51,520 bases of DNA from Acidobacteriota bacterium (GCA_013289585.1 JABCZR010000027.1:1-51520); one strand, 5' to 3'; counted from the first letter of the stretch, positions 10,841 through 23,022 are shown. Translations and numbers: made by a program. Notes: generated from the sequence alone by a model not told the origin.

Positions 10841-11512
10841 ATGGCTTCTGGGGGAAAACGAGGAGGCGCGGGAGAGCGTGTGCTCGAAAGCCGGCACGTC
10901 ATCGGCTTGTTCATGCTGATGCTGCTGTTTTCGGGCGTGTTCTTTACGCTCGGCTACGTGATGGGCCGCAGCCAGTACGATGGACAAGTGCGCGCCGCCC
11001 TGGACCCGCGTCCGAAACCGGAAGGATCCGCGTCTGGCCATTCGGAACCCGTACCAAAGCGCGCCAATAGGCCCGCGCCCTCCGAAACGAGCACCGACCC
11101 AACTTCGAAACCGAATCCCGATTGGGAGTTTTACGACGCGGGCAAAACGAAGAAGGCCCCTGACGAGTTGAAGCCCGTGGGGACCCCGGCTCCGGCGACT
11201 CCGAATCCCACTCCTGCCGTCGCGCGAACATCCGCGCCAAGCAAGACCGCTGGCAGCCCGTCAAAATCCTCGAGTGCACCGTCCATACCTGCAGGCGAAT
11301 ACACGTTGCAGGTGGCGGCGCTCACAAAAGAAGCCGACGCCGTTGATCTTGCGACTCGGCTGCAAAAGAAAAAATTTCCCGCTTTCGTTCTCTCGCCGCG
11401 CACCGACAAGTATTATCACGTACAGGTCGGCCCCTACGTGGATCAGAAAGCCGCCGAAGCCGCCAGGAAAGGCCTCGAGGGCGCCGGGTTTAAAGCCATC
11501 GTGAAACACTGA
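10841..11512 (+). CDS. SPOR-domain cell-envelope protein
   Basis: 223 residues. It has a short cytoplasmic tail, one transmembrane helix (about 24-45, LFMLMLLFSGVFFTLGYVMG), a long Pro/Ser/Lys-rich spacer (about 50-145), and a C-terminal SPOR domain (about 148-222) starting YTLQVAALTKEADA and ending KAIVKH. SPOR domains bind peptidoglycan stripped of stem peptides, typically at division septa. The start is 2 nt after the SPFH stop, and its own stop overlaps the lnt start (TGATG), implying coupled translation. Confidence 0.92.
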   Translation: MASGGKRGGAGERVLESRHVIGLFMLMLLFSGVFFTLGYVMGRSQYDGQVRAALDPRPKPEGSASGHSEPVPKRANRPAPSETSTDPTSKPNPDWEFYDAGKTKKAPDELKPVGTPAPATPNPTPAVARTSAPSKTAGSPSKSSSAPSIPAGEYTLQVAALTKEADAVDLATRLQKKKFPAFVLSPRTDKYYHVQVGPYVDQKAAEAARKGLEGAGFKAIVKH

Positions 11513-13104
11513 TGGCTGCGGGAAGCTGGCGCACACATCTTCGTCCGGAGCCGGGTACAGAAACCCTCTCAGTCTTGCGCGTCATGATCGCGGCCGCTTC
11601 TGGCGCGGCGCTGTCGCTTTCCTTTACGGGACTCTATCTCAGCATCTACTCGTGGACCTGCGTTGGAATTCTAATCATTACTTTGGTTGGTGCACGTCCG
11701 CGCGTGGCATTCCTCAGCGGATTTCTTCACGCCATCTTTTTTGTTTTTACTTCCGTGCCGTGGATCGCCACCGTTCTTTCGGTTCACGGAGGCCTTTCGG
11801 CAGCCGGCGGTTGGGGCGTCTTGCTATTGATCGCAAGCGTCTGGGGCATTTTGATCGGGACTTTCGGCTGGGCGGTGAATCGCATCTCTCGCCGAAGCAT
11901 TGAGCTGGCGTGCACCGCTGCGCCATTCCTGTGGGTGTCGACGGAGCTTGCTCGCGCCTATCTTCCCGAGATCAGCTTTCCATGGAATCTGCTTGGCTAT
12001 TCGGCGGCAGTAAATCCAGCTCTCGTTCAGGTAACGGCTGCCACTGGAATCTATGGACTCTCTTTTCTAGTAGCAGCGGTCAATGCGCTCCTCGCATGGA
12101 CCGCCGCCTCTGATGCGCTCACCTGGAAGAGGCGCCTCACGATCGCAAGTGCGATTGCCGTAACTCTTCTCCTCCTCGCGTTCTTAGGGCCGCGGATGCT
12201 GCCTGAAGCGCCGGCGCATCATTTGGCACGCGCCGTTCAACTCAATTTTCCCGAAGTACAATCCTACGGAGCGGACTGGTTTCAATCCCACACTTCGGAC
12301 CTGGAAGAAATTGAACGGCTCAGCCTGACTCCTGCCGCGATTCAGCCAGACCTGCTTGTATGGCCGGAAGCCCCCGCGCCATTTTCTTTTCAGGATTTGC
12401 GCTTCGCCAAGATTGCTTCCTTGCTTGCCATCCAATTCAACCGTCCGTTTCTTGCCGGCGCGATTGAATGGAAGCCGCCGGTAGACGCGGCAGACAAAGT
12501 GCCGCACGGCAACCTGGCGCCATATAACAGCGCATTGCTGTTTGACGCGCAGGGCCAGCGCGTCTTCGTCTATGACAAAATCCACCTTGTTCCCTTCGGT
12601 GAGTACGAACCCTTTCCGCTGATTCATCGCGTGGTCACCAGCGTTTCCGATGAAGTCGGCGGCTTTCGCAAGGGGAACCGGTATGTTGTGGGACGTTTGC
12701 CGGGCGGCAATACGTTTGGCGTCTTCATTTGCTATGAAGCCATCTATCCCGGCGAAGTCCGGCGCTTCGCCGCGAATGGCGCACAGCTCTTGATTAACAT
12801 TTCCAATGACGGCTGGTTTGGGCGCTCTGCTGCCGCCGAGCAACATCTTCATATGGCGCGCGTTCGCGCCGTCGAAAACCGCCGCTGGATCATTCGAACG
12901 ACCAACAATGGCTTCACTGTCTCCATCGATCCCTACGGCCGCATTTTTGCGCCGCTTCCGCCGGACGTGCGTGCTTATGCCGACTTGCCCTATGACTTTC
13001 GAACGGACGAGACCATCTACACACGGTTCGGCGACTGGTTCGCCTGGCTCTGCCTGCTGGTTTCCGCTATTCTAGTTGCGAACACTTTTCGAAAGGCAAA
13101 GTAG
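11512..13104 (+). CDS. lnt: Apolipoprotein N-acyltransferase
   Basis: 530 residues. It transfers the third acyl chain from phospholipid to the N-terminal Cys of lipoproteins on the periplasmic side of the inner membrane. There are six to seven transmembrane helices in the first 225 residues, then a nitrilase-like domain with the full catalytic triad: Glu286 (WPEAPAPFS), Lys356 (YDKIHLVPFGEYEPF) and Cys407 (FGVFICYEAIYP). A final transmembrane helix lies near 505-525. Length and motif order match Lnt of Gram-negative bacteria, supporting a diderm host. Confidence 0.96.
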   Translation: MAAGSWRTHLRPEPGTETLSVLRVMIAAASGAALSLSFTGLYLSIYSWTCVGILIITLVGARPRVAFLSGFLHAIFFVFTSVPWIATVLSVHGGLSAAGGWGVLLLIASVWGILIGTFGWAVNRISRRSIELACTAAPFLWVSTELARAYLPEISFPWNLLGYSAAVNPALVQVTAATGIYGLSFLVAAVNALLAWTAASDALTWKRRLTIASAIAVTLLLLAFLGPRMLPEAPAHHLARAVQLNFPEVQSYGADWFQSHTSDLEEIERLSLTPAAIQPDLLVWPEAPAPFSFQDLRFAKIASLLAIQFNRPFLAGAIEWKPPVDAADKVPHGNLAPYNSALLFDAQGQRVFVYDKIHLVPFGEYEPFPLIHRVVTSVSDEVGGFRKGNRYVVGRLPGGNTFGVFICYEAIYPGEVRRFAANGAQLLINISNDGWFGRSAAAEQHLHMARVRAVENRRWIIRTTNNGFTVSIDPYGRIFAPLPPDVRAYADLPYDFRTDETIYTRFGDWFAWLCLLVSAILVANTFRKAK

Positions 13105-13137
13105 CGCCCACACCCGGCGCGCGAATTTCCATTGAGC

Positions 13138-14296
13138 ATGATCCTCGAAGATCTTCAGCACCGCTACGAAGGCCTCAAGCAGCGCATCCATCTTGTGCGG
13201 AGCTATCTTTGACGCGCCGCAGTACCGCGAGCGCCTGAAAACTCTAGAAGCCCGCGTCGCCGATCCCGGTTTCTGGAACGATCAGGAAGCGGCACAGAGT
13301 GTCCTCCGCGAGCGAAAACGCGCCGAAGAGCAGATTGCCGCCGACGAAAAACTCACGTCGATTTCCAGCGACGTCGAAACGTACATCCACCTCGCCCAGG
13401 AAGAAACCAACGTCGAGCAAAAAAACGATTTGCTCAAGGACCTCGACAAGGAACTCAGCGCCGCCGATACTTACATCTCGGAGCTCGAAACAAAAACGCT
13501 TCTCTCCGGCGAGACCGATCACCTCAATGCCATCATGACCATCAAGCCCGGCGCGGGTGGCACCGAATCCCAGGATTGGGCCTCTATCCTTCTTCGCATG
13601 TATCTGCGTTGGGCGGAACGCAAGGGCATGGCCGCCGAACTTCTCGACGAGACTCCGGGCGAAGAAGCCGGCATTAAATCCGCCACCGTCCAATTTTCCG
13701 GCGAAAATGCCTACGGCCTCCTCGCGGGAGAAACCGGAGTTCATCGCCTCGTTCGAATCTCCCCCTTTGATCAGGCCGCGCGCCGTCACACTTCTTTTGC
13801 CTCCGTCTTTGTCATCCCTGAAATAGACGACCGCATTGAAATCAACATTCGCCCCGAAGACCTGCGCGTGGATACCTTTCGTTCCGGCGGCAAGGGCGGC
13901 CAAAACGTCAACAAGGTAGAAACCGCCGTCCGAATCACTCACATTCCCACCAACATCGTCGTCGCGTGCCAGGCCCAGCGCAGCCAGGGCAAAAATCGCG
14001 AGATGGCCATGAAGATGCTCCGCTCCCGCTTGTATGATGAAGAAGTTAAAAAGCGCCAGGCGCATACCGACAAGCTCGACGAGAGCAAGCTGGACATCTC
14101 CTTCGGTAGTCAAATTCGCTCCTACGTGATGCAGCCATATCGCCTGATCAAGGACCACCGCACAAAATTCGAAGTCGGCGATGTGGATCGAGTCATGGAC
14201 GGCGATTTAGATCCCTTTATCCGTTCCTACCTGATGGCCAAAAAGACCAAAGGAAAGCTTGATGTTCTGCCGGACGACGACGGGGAGCTAGCCTGA
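13138..14296 (+). CDS. prfB: Peptide chain release factor 2, expressed by programmed +1 frameshift
   Basis: The reading starts at ATG 13138 and runs 24 codons to CTT (13207-13209), then meets in-frame TGA at 13210. A +1 slip continues at GAC 13211 to the stop at 14296, giving about 385 residues. RF2 recognises UGA and UAA. The continued frame holds SPF in VRISPFDQAARRHTSF (stop-codon recognition) and GGQ at about 253-255 (GGKGGQNVNKVETAVRITHIPT, peptide release). The coiled-coil domain 1 begins right after the slip. The slip lets RF2 limit its own synthesis when abundant. The protein has a slightly longer acidic C-terminus than the E. coli one. Confidence 0.96.
13199..13213 (+). promoter_or_regulatory. 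prfB programmed frameshift site
   Basis: The heptamer-type context is CGGAGC-TAT-CTT-TGA-C. The GGAG element 3-4 nt before CTT acts as an internal Shine-Dalgarno, and CTT slips to TTT on meeting the UGA-C stop. Apart from AGGGGG being CGGAGC here, it matches the E. coli arrangement. Confidence 0.93.
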
Positions 14297-14370
14297 GCTT
14301 TGCCAATGAATGCAGTCAGGAGCCGTTCACGGCACAATTCCGACCGTTTAATCGGCCTGTAAGCTATTTG

Positions 14371-14388
14371 GAATCAATGCGTTGATTC
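14371..14388. repeat. Perfect 7-bp inverted repeat upstream of metK
   Basis: GAATCAA (14371-14377) and TTGATTC (14382-14388) flank TGCG. The right arm overlaps a possible -35 (TTGATT, 14382-14387), with TAATTT 17 nt further on as a -10. An operator over the metK promoter is the natural reading; no regulator can be named. Confidence 0.45.
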
Positions 14389-14488
14389 TTACTCCCGTGG
14401 ATGGTAATTTTGTAAGGATTAGCCAACGCGAATGAACCGCGGAAGCCGCATTGGTGCGCCTGCCGCAAATTACGAAGGAGAACTTGTT

Positions 14489-17054
<2,566 letters not shown>

Positions 17055-17096
17055 CTCTAGTTGTTAATTCCGGCCACTCGGTCGTGTTATCTTCAT

Positions 17097-17132
17097 AGGG
17101 GCGACGGTCGCGGCCGTCGCCCCTGACTTTTT
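17097..17132 (+). terminator. Rho-independent terminator after ahcY, built from a GTAGGGGC-type palindrome
   Basis: AGGGGCGACGG (17097-17107) pairs perfectly with 17114-17124 across a 6-nt loop, and GACTTTTTC follows. The same AGGGGC...GCCCCT layout recurs inside dnaE2 at 37480-37503, so this may be a dispersed palindrome serving as terminator. Confidence 0.75.
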
Positions 17133-17155
17133 CTAATTTCTATTTTCAATTTTCC
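17129..17155. repeat. Heptanucleotide array of the RATTTTC type
   Basis: Successive 7-mers AATTTCT, ATTTTCA and ATTTTCC fill the gap between the terminator and tldD. Related arrays lie at 32414-32452 and 37732-37767. Confidence 0.5.
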
Positions 17156-17170
17156 AGGTGACCGCTTCTG

Positions 17171-18631
17171 ATGTGGGATCTCTGCACCAACGCTCTCGAC
17201 ACCGCCCGCCTGCGCGGTGCCACCTATGGCGACGTGCGCGTGATGCATTTGCGCCAGCGCGACTTGACCACCAAGAACGGCCAAGTCGGCACCCTGTCGC
17301 AGAGCGAGTCGCTCGGCATCGGGATTCGCGCGCTGGCGAATGGCGCCTGGGGCTTCGCCTCCACGGATCGCCTTACACGCGAAGGCGTCGCTGCTTGCGC
17401 CGCGCAAGCCGTTTCCATCGCGAAAGCTTCGGCTCTCGCAAAGCGCTCTGAAGTCGTCATGGCCCCGGAAGAGGCTTACGTCGATAGCTGGCAGAGCCCC
17501 TTTCGAAAGGACCCGTTCGAAATCCCTCTCGAAACACAGCTCACTCTCCTGCTTGCCGCTGACGAAGAAATGCGCCGGGTCAAAGGCGTCACGCTGACCG
17601 AAACGGACATGCAGTTTCGAAAAATCGATTCGTGGTTTGCCTCCAGCATCGGCTCGCGAATTCACCAGCGAAAAGTCATTTCCGGTTGCGGAATCGCCGC
17701 AACTTCTTTTCAGGGCGAAGAAATCCAGAAGCGTTCCTATCCCAATAGTTTCGGCGGCCAGCATGCCCTGCAAGGCTACGAACTCATCGAATCGCTCGAT
17801 TTGATCCGAAACGCGCCGATCATCGCGGAAGAAGCCGCCGCGCTGCACTCCGCCTCGCAATGTCCTGAAAAAGTCGGAACGCTGATTCTGGGCGGCAGCC
17901 AGCTCGGCCTGCAAATTCACGAATCCATCGGCCATCCCATCGAGTTGGACCGCGTTCTCGGCCAGGAAGCCAATTTTGCCGGCACCAGTTTTTTGACGCT
18001 CGATCAGCTGAATCATCTGAAATACGCTTCCAGCATCGTGAATGTCGTCGCCGATGCGCGGCTCGATCACGGCCCCGGCCTCGGCACGTTTGCTTACGAT
18101 GATGAAGGCGTTCCCGCGCAATGCACCGACATCATCAAGGACGGCCAATTCCGCGGCTATCTTTCCAATCGCGAGACGGCGCATCTCGTCGGTTTGAACC
18201 GTTCTTCCGGCACCATGCGGACCGAGAGCTGGAACCGCCTCCCCATGATTCGAATGACCAACGTCAGCCTGCTGCCCGGCACATGGGATTACGACGATCT
18301 CATCGCGGATACCCAGGACGGTATCCTCATGGAGACGAACCGTTCGTGGTCCATCGATGACCGCCGCTATCAATTTCAGTTTTCTACGGAAATCGGTTGG
18401 GAAATCAAAGGCGGAACAAAAGTTCGCATGCTCAAAAATCCCAGTTACAGCGGCATCACCACGGAATTCTGGAATTCGTGTGACGCCATCTGCAAGCTCG
18501 CTCACTGGAATCTTTGGGGCACGCCCAACTGCGGAAAAGGCCAGCCCATGCAGACCATGGGCACCGGCCACGGCGCGTCACCCGCGCGCTTTCGCAACGT
18601 CCGCATCGGAACGGCATTCTCGAACCAATGA
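17171..18631 (+). CDS. tldD: TldD metalloprotease subunit
   Basis: 486 residues. TldD and TldE form a heterodimeric protease that trims unfolded peptides in the cytoplasm; characterised relatives process antitoxin CcdA and microcin precursors. The zinc motif HESIGHP (HExxxH) is intact, in GGSQLGLQIHESIGHPIELDR, followed by the conserved DARLDHGPGLGTFAYDDEGVPAQ region and a C-terminal GGTKVRMLKNPSYSG. The partner gene starts inside its stop codon (ATGA), so equal production is expected. No RiPP precursor is evident nearby. Confidence 0.94.
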   Translation: MWDLCTNALDTARLRGATYGDVRVMHLRQRDLTTKNGQVGTLSQSESLGIGIRALANGAWGFASTDRLTREGVAACAAQAVSIAKASALAKRSEVVMAPEEAYVDSWQSPFRKDPFEIPLETQLTLLLAADEEMRRVKGVTLTETDMQFRKIDSWFASSIGSRIHQRKVISGCGIAATSFQGEEIQKRSYPNSFGGQHALQGYELIESLDLIRNAPIIAEEAAALHSASQCPEKVGTLILGGSQLGLQIHESIGHPIELDRVLGQEANFAGTSFLTLDQLNHLKYASSIVNVVADARLDHGPGLGTFAYDDEGVPAQCTDIIKDGQFRGYLSNRETAHLVGLNRSSGTMRTESWNRLPMIRMTNVSLLPGTWDYDDLIADTQDGILMETNRSWSIDDRRYQFQFSTEIGWEIKGGTKVRMLKNPSYSGITTEFWNSCDAICKLAHWNLWGTPNCGKGQPMQTMGTGHGASPARFRNVRIGTAFSNQ

Positions 18632-20031
18632 AACCGCCGGCCAAAGCTGTGAAAAAATCTTCCAGAAACATCGGCCCCGCTGCGGAGCTTCTCTCCGAGC
18701 GCGAGCTTCGCCGTATCGTCGACGCTGTCCTCCGTCTCGCCCGCTCCACAGGAGCCGAAGAAGCAGAAGTCCATATCGATGAAGTCGCGGACAACCTGAC
18801 GCGCTTCGCCAACAACGGCATTCATCAGAACGTCGCCGAACAAGGCCTGACCGTTTCCATCCGCACCGTTGTGGATGGCCGCACCGCGCGCGCCACAACC
18901 AATCGCATGGAGGAAGATTCGCTCCGCGCCACCATAGAAGCTTCTCTCTCTCTTGCCCACAGCCAGCCGAAAGATCCTCGCATTCTTCCGATGCCCGGGA
19001 AGCAGCGGTATCGCCGCGTGAATCGCTTCGTAAAACAGACCGCCGCTCTCAGCGCCGAAGAGCGCGCCCGCGCCGTTCGCGCGGCCTGCGACCTCGCTAT
19101 CAAGAATGCCCAGGTTGCTGCAGGCATCTTCGCAAGCGGTCAAAGGCAGTCCACTCTCGGCAATTCGCGCGGTTTATTCGCCCCCTATCGCGAAACGCAT
19201 GCGGAATTTTCCATCACCATGCAGCAGGCTCCCGCCGCGAGCTGGGCCAAAGCCAATTTCACCGATTTCCGCGCCTTTGATCCCCAGAAGCTCGCCGCCC
19301 GCGCCAGCGAAAAGGCCCACATGGCCGCGAACGCGCGCGAATTGCCGCCAGGCCGGTACACGGTCATCCTCGAGCCCGCCGCCGTCCTCGATCTCGTCGG
19401 CTTCCTCTTCTACGACTTCGCCGCCACCGCCCTCGAAGACAAGCGCTCCTGCCTCAACGACCGCATGAACACTCCGCTCTTCGGAAAAAACACCAGCATC
19501 GCCGATGACGTTTACCATCCGCTACAACTGGGCGCTCCGTTCGACGGCGAGGGCCTGCCGCGCCAGCGCGTCTTGCTGGTCGACCGCGGCATTCCGAAGA
19601 ATCTCGTCTATTCCCGAGCCGCCGCCAAGGCTGCCCGGAAAACTCCCACCGGCCACGGCTTTGCCCTCCCCAACGAATACGGCGAAGCCCCCATGAATCT
19701 TGTCTTCACCGGTGGCGACTCCTCCGTCGAAAAAATGATCGCCTCCACCGATCGCGGCCTCCTGGTCACCCGCCTCTGGTACATCCGCGAAGTTGACCCC
19801 TACGAAAAAGTCATGACCGGTATGACTCGCGACGGCCTCTTCCTCGTCGAAAACGGCCGCGTCACCTCCGCCGTCCGCAACTTTCGCTTCAACCAATCCC
19901 TCATCGAAATGCTCAATAACGTTGATCTTTTGGGCCCCGCGGTCCGCGCCACCGGCGAAGAAGCCTTCGAAATGGTCGTCCCCGCCATGAAAGTCCACAA
20001 TTTCCATTTCTCCGAAGTCACCAAGTTCTAG
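18628..20031 (+). CDS. pmbA: TldE/PmbA subunit of the TldD-TldE protease
   Basis: 467 residues from the ATG that overlaps the tldD stop. It is the non-catalytic partner: the position equal to the HExxxH zinc motif is replaced (VILEPAAVLDLVGFLFYD). The conserved GAEEAEVHIDEVADNLTRFANNGIHQN start and the tail NVDLLGPAVRATGEE are present. Longer open frame upstream lies within tldD and lacks a plausible start. The downstream gap of about 175 nt shows no clear terminator. Confidence 0.93.
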   Translation: MKPPAKAVKKSSRNIGPAAELLSERELRRIVDAVLRLARSTGAEEAEVHIDEVADNLTRFANNGIHQNVAEQGLTVSIRTVVDGRTARATTNRMEEDSLRATIEASLSLAHSQPKDPRILPMPGKQRYRRVNRFVKQTAALSAEERARAVRAACDLAIKNAQVAAGIFASGQRQSTLGNSRGLFAPYRETHAEFSITMQQAPAASWAKANFTDFRAFDPQKLAARASEKAHMAANARELPPGRYTVILEPAAVLDLVGFLFYDFAATALEDKRSCLNDRMNTPLFGKNTSIADDVYHPLQLGAPFDGEGLPRQRVLLVDRGIPKNLVYSRAAAKAARKTPTGHGFALPNEYGEAPMNLVFTGGDSSVEKMIASTDRGLLVTRLWYIREVDPYEKVMTGMTRDGLFLVENGRVTSAVRNFRFNQSLIEMLNNVDLLGPAVRATGEEAFEMVVPAMKVHNFHFSEVTKF

Positions 20032-20207
20032 CCCAGCTTCTCAGGCGCGAGCGGAACAATGGAATTGCACCCGCATCCACTAGTGGCCAATGGGTCACTT
20101 TCCGATAAGGCAACTTACCCGGAGTCAGTAGGCTTTTGCGGGGCTCGTGGAGTAGAATCCTGCGCATTCGCCCTCAGCAATGTTCAAGCGCTGGATGGAG
20201 GATTCCC

Positions 20208-22151
20208 ATGAAAACCGAAAGACGGGTACTAGCCTCTGGATTGATTCTAGGAGTGTTCATCACACTATTAGTTTCTGCACATGCTTTTGCACAAGAACCG
20301 CCGCCGCCAGCGCAGGAACTTGAGAAAGTCTTTCCCAAGAAACCTCCGTATTCTCCTTATGCAGACCGCCATTTCCCCGAGCGGGTCTATTGGGGCGACA
20401 CGCATCTGCACACATCTTTCTCGATGGATGCCGGTGCTTTCGGATGTCGCTTGACCCCCAGGGACGCTTACCGATTTGCGAAAGGTTATGAGATTACAGC
20501 GTCCAGCGGACAGCCAGCCCGCCTCGCGCGCCCACTCGATTTTTTGGTGGTTGCCGATCACTCTGACGGCTTCGGTTTTTTCCCGTTGCTATTTAGCGGC
20601 GACCCCAAGATCACGGCAGATCCCCAAGGTCGCCGCTGGTACGAGATGCTCCAGAATGGACAAGGAGCCGCTGCAGCCGTCGATATCGTCACATCATTTG
20701 GGAAAGGGACAATCTCCAAGGCTATCATGCCAGTACCCGGCACAACCGCATACCAGGGTGCATGGGAAGAGGTCATCAAAGCAGCGGAGGAGGCCAATGA
20801 CCCTGGCCACTTTACCGCGTTCATCGGGTTCGAATGGACTTCCAACACCGGTGGGAACAACCTTCACCGCAACATCATCTTTCGCGACAACGCGAGCAAA
20901 GCCAGCCTGATTGAGCCCTACACGACTCAGAAGCCTCTGGGTAGCGACAATCCTCGTGACCTGTGGAAGTGGATGAGCGGATACGAAGAAAAAACCGGGG
21001 GCCATGTACTGGCTATCGCGCACAACGGGAACCTCAGCAATGGCCGCATGTTCCCCATCATCGAGTCTTTCACGGGGAAACCGATAGACCGCGAGTATGC
21101 CGAAACGCGCGCTCAGCGCGAGAGGATCTATGAGGTCACGCAGATCAAGGGTGACGGCGAAGCCCACCCTTTCCTCTCACCTAACGACGAGTTTGCGAAC
21201 TATGAACGCTGGGACAAGGGCAACCTCGACCTCACTGAAAAGAAAAAGCCCGAGATGTTGGAGTTCGAGTATGCCCGGGCGGCTTTGAGGAATGGCCTGA
21301 AACTGGAACAGGAGCTTGGTGTCAATCCTTACAAGTTCGGGATGATCGGGTCGACCGACGCCCATACCGGTCTGGCAGCCATCGATGAAGACAATTTCTG
21401 GGGCAAGGTCTCCGCTTCCGAGCCCAGCCCGGAACGCGCGACGCATCCTTTTATTAAGACGGCTAACGCGACCATCATGGGATGGGAACAGACTGCCTCC
21501 GGCTACGCTGGGGTTTGGGCCACCGAAAACACGCGGGAAGCTCTCTTTGACGCTATGCAGCGCAAAGAGGTGTATGCCACCACCGGACCCCGCATGATTG
21601 TCCGCTTCTTTGGCGGCTGGGATTTTGAAAACCGCGATGCTAGCACTCGCAATCCTGCTGTTGTGGGTTACGCCAAGGGCGTTCCGATGGGCGGCGACCT
21701 CTCAAATGCACCCACCGGGAAATCCCCTACTTTTCTCGTCGCAGCACTCAAAGATCCCATCGGCGCTAACCTTGACCGCATCCAGGTCATTAAGGGTTGG
21801 CTCGACGCTAAGGGTGAAACTCACGAAAAAATCTATGACGTAGCTTGGGGAGGCGACCGCAAACCCGACCCCAAGACGGGTAAACTCGCCCCAGTCGGCG
21901 ACACCGTCGACGTCCCGAATGCTACCTACACAAACACAATCGGCGCTTCCGAACTGATTAAGGTGTGGAAAGACCCGGAATTCGATCCGATGCAGCGGGC
22001 TTTTTATTACGTGCGCGTGCTCGAAATTCCCACGCCGCGCTGGACTGCCTACGATGCCAAATACTTCGGGATTACGATGCCGCCTGAAGTACCGATGAAA
22101 GGCCAAGAGCGTGCCTACACCTCGCCTATCTGGTATACCCCAGCGAAATAA
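20208..22151 (+). CDS. Exported DUF3604 protein with PHP-like metal motifs
   Basis: 647 residues from the ATG that follows GGAGGATT. Signal peptide to about residue 29 (VSAHAFAQ-E). The first conserved block is WGDTHLHTSFSMDAGAFG with His66 and His68 (HxH), then VVADHSDGFGFFP, GFEWTS, AIAHNGNLSNG and GSTDAHTGL (DxH). This His/Asp pattern resembles PHP-type metallophosphoesterases, so a metal-dependent hydrolase of the periplasm or surface is inferred. I know of no established substrate. It is followed by a PpiC-like protein and a HupE-like permease in one tight cluster, suggesting shared export, folding and metal supply. Confidence 0.88.
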   Translation: MKTERRVLASGLILGVFITLLVSAHAFAQEPPPPAQELEKVFPKKPPYSPYADRHFPERVYWGDTHLHTSFSMDAGAFGCRLTPRDAYRFAKGYEITASSGQPARLARPLDFLVVADHSDGFGFFPLLFSGDPKITADPQGRRWYEMLQNGQGAAAAVDIVTSFGKGTISKAIMPVPGTTAYQGAWEEVIKAAEEANDPGHFTAFIGFEWTSNTGGNNLHRNIIFRDNASKASLIEPYTTQKPLGSDNPRDLWKWMSGYEEKTGGHVLAIAHNGNLSNGRMFPIIESFTGKPIDREYAETRAQRERIYEVTQIKGDGEAHPFLSPNDEFANYERWDKGNLDLTEKKKPEMLEFEYARAALRNGLKLEQELGVNPYKFGMIGSTDAHTGLAAIDEDNFWGKVSASEPSPERATHPFIKTANATIMGWEQTASGYAGVWATENTREALFDAMQRKEVYATTGPRMIVRFFGGWDFENRDASTRNPAVVGYAKGVPMGGDLSNAPTGKSPTFLVAALKDPIGANLDRIQVIKGWLDAKGETHEKIYDVAWGGDRKPDPKTGKLAPVGDTVDVPNATYTNTIGASELIKVWKDPEFDPMQRAFYYVRVLEIPTPRWTAYDAKYFGITMPPEVPMKGQERAYTSPIWYTPAK

Positions 22152-22164
22152 GGTGGCCATGTTT

Positions 22165-23022
22165 ATGAAATTTATTCGTGAACCGTTATTCCACTTTCTT
22201 CTTCTGGGTGCCGCAATTTTTGCAGTCTACGGTCTTGCGACACGGCACAAAACGGATAAACCAGGGGAGATCGTTGTCACACAGGGTACGCTCGAGAACC
22301 TCGTAACTGGGTTCACGCGTACCTGGCAGCGCCCTCCCACAGAGGAAGAACTCCAAGGGCTTGTGCGCGATTACATTCGCGAGGAAGCCGCATACCGCGA
22401 GGCACTCGCCTTAGGGCTCGACCGGGACGATATGATTGTGCGCCGCCGACTTCGGCAAAAGCTTGAATTCCTTTCGGACGAGTTGGCTACCCGAACCGAG
22501 CCCAGTGACGCAGAATTGCAGAGTTTCCTGCAGATCCATACCGGGTTGTTCCAGTCTGAGCCTCTCTTCTCATTCCGTCAGATTTACTTTAACCCTCAGC
22601 TTCATGGTGGAAATCTTCACGGTGACATGTCTCGCGCTGTCGAAGATTTGGAACGCGCTGGCTCACGTGCCAACACGGCTGATCTTGGCGACTCCTTTCT
22701 TCTGGAGCGAAGCTTCGAGAAACTTTCTCTCTCCGATGTAAAGAAAACATTCGGGGAGCAATTTGCCTCGGCAATTGCGGGTTTACCGCTTGGAGCGTGG
22801 CAGGGACCAATCGAGTCCGGCTATGGCACCCATCTTGTATTTGTTGCACGACGCAGTGAGGCCCGTCTTCCGGCGCTTGATGAGGTACGCGATCAGCTGC
22901 GCCGCGAGTGGTTTGATGCCAAACGTAAAGAGACTACGGATAAGTTTTACCAGGCGATCCTAAGCCGATACAAAGTGAAAATCGAACTGCCCGAGGAGAA
23001 AAAGGTGGCGCAGGTGCACTAA
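22165..23022 (+). CDS. Membrane-anchored parvulin-type peptidyl-prolyl isomerase (PpiC/SurA-like)
   Basis: 285 residues. One N-terminal transmembrane helix (about 8-25, FHFLLLGAAIFAVYGL) anchors a periplasmic chaperone: a helical SurA-N-like part (YIREEAAYREALALGLDRDDMIVRRRLRQKLEFL) and a degenerate parvulin domain (about 130-230, FSFRQIYFNP ... FASAIAGLPLGAWQGPIESGYGTHLVFV). The start at 22165 is chosen because AAGGTGG lies 8 nt before it; ATG 22159 is too close. It begins 13 nt after the DUF3604 stop. Its TAA overlaps the next ATG (TAATG). A folding helper for the upstream enzyme is the likely role. Confidence 0.87.
   Translation: MKFIREPLFHFLLLGAAIFAVYGLATRHKTDKPGEIVVTQGTLENLVTGFTRTWQRPPTEEELQGLVRDYIREEAAYREALALGLDRDDMIVRRRLRQKLEFLSDELATRTEPSDAELQSFLQIHTGLFQSEPLFSFRQIYFNPQLHGGNLHGDMSRAVEDLERAGSRANTADLGDSFLLERSFEKLSLSDVKKTFGEQFASAIAGLPLGAWQGPIESGYGTHLVFVARRSEARLPALDEVRDQLRREWFDAKRKETTDKFYQAILSRYKVKIELPEEKKVAQVH

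Noticed and set aside
17171-20031. TldD/TldE as part of a RiPP (microcin-like) cluster
   Set aside because: No precursor peptide, cyclodehydratase or transporter is near; neighbours are housekeeping genes.
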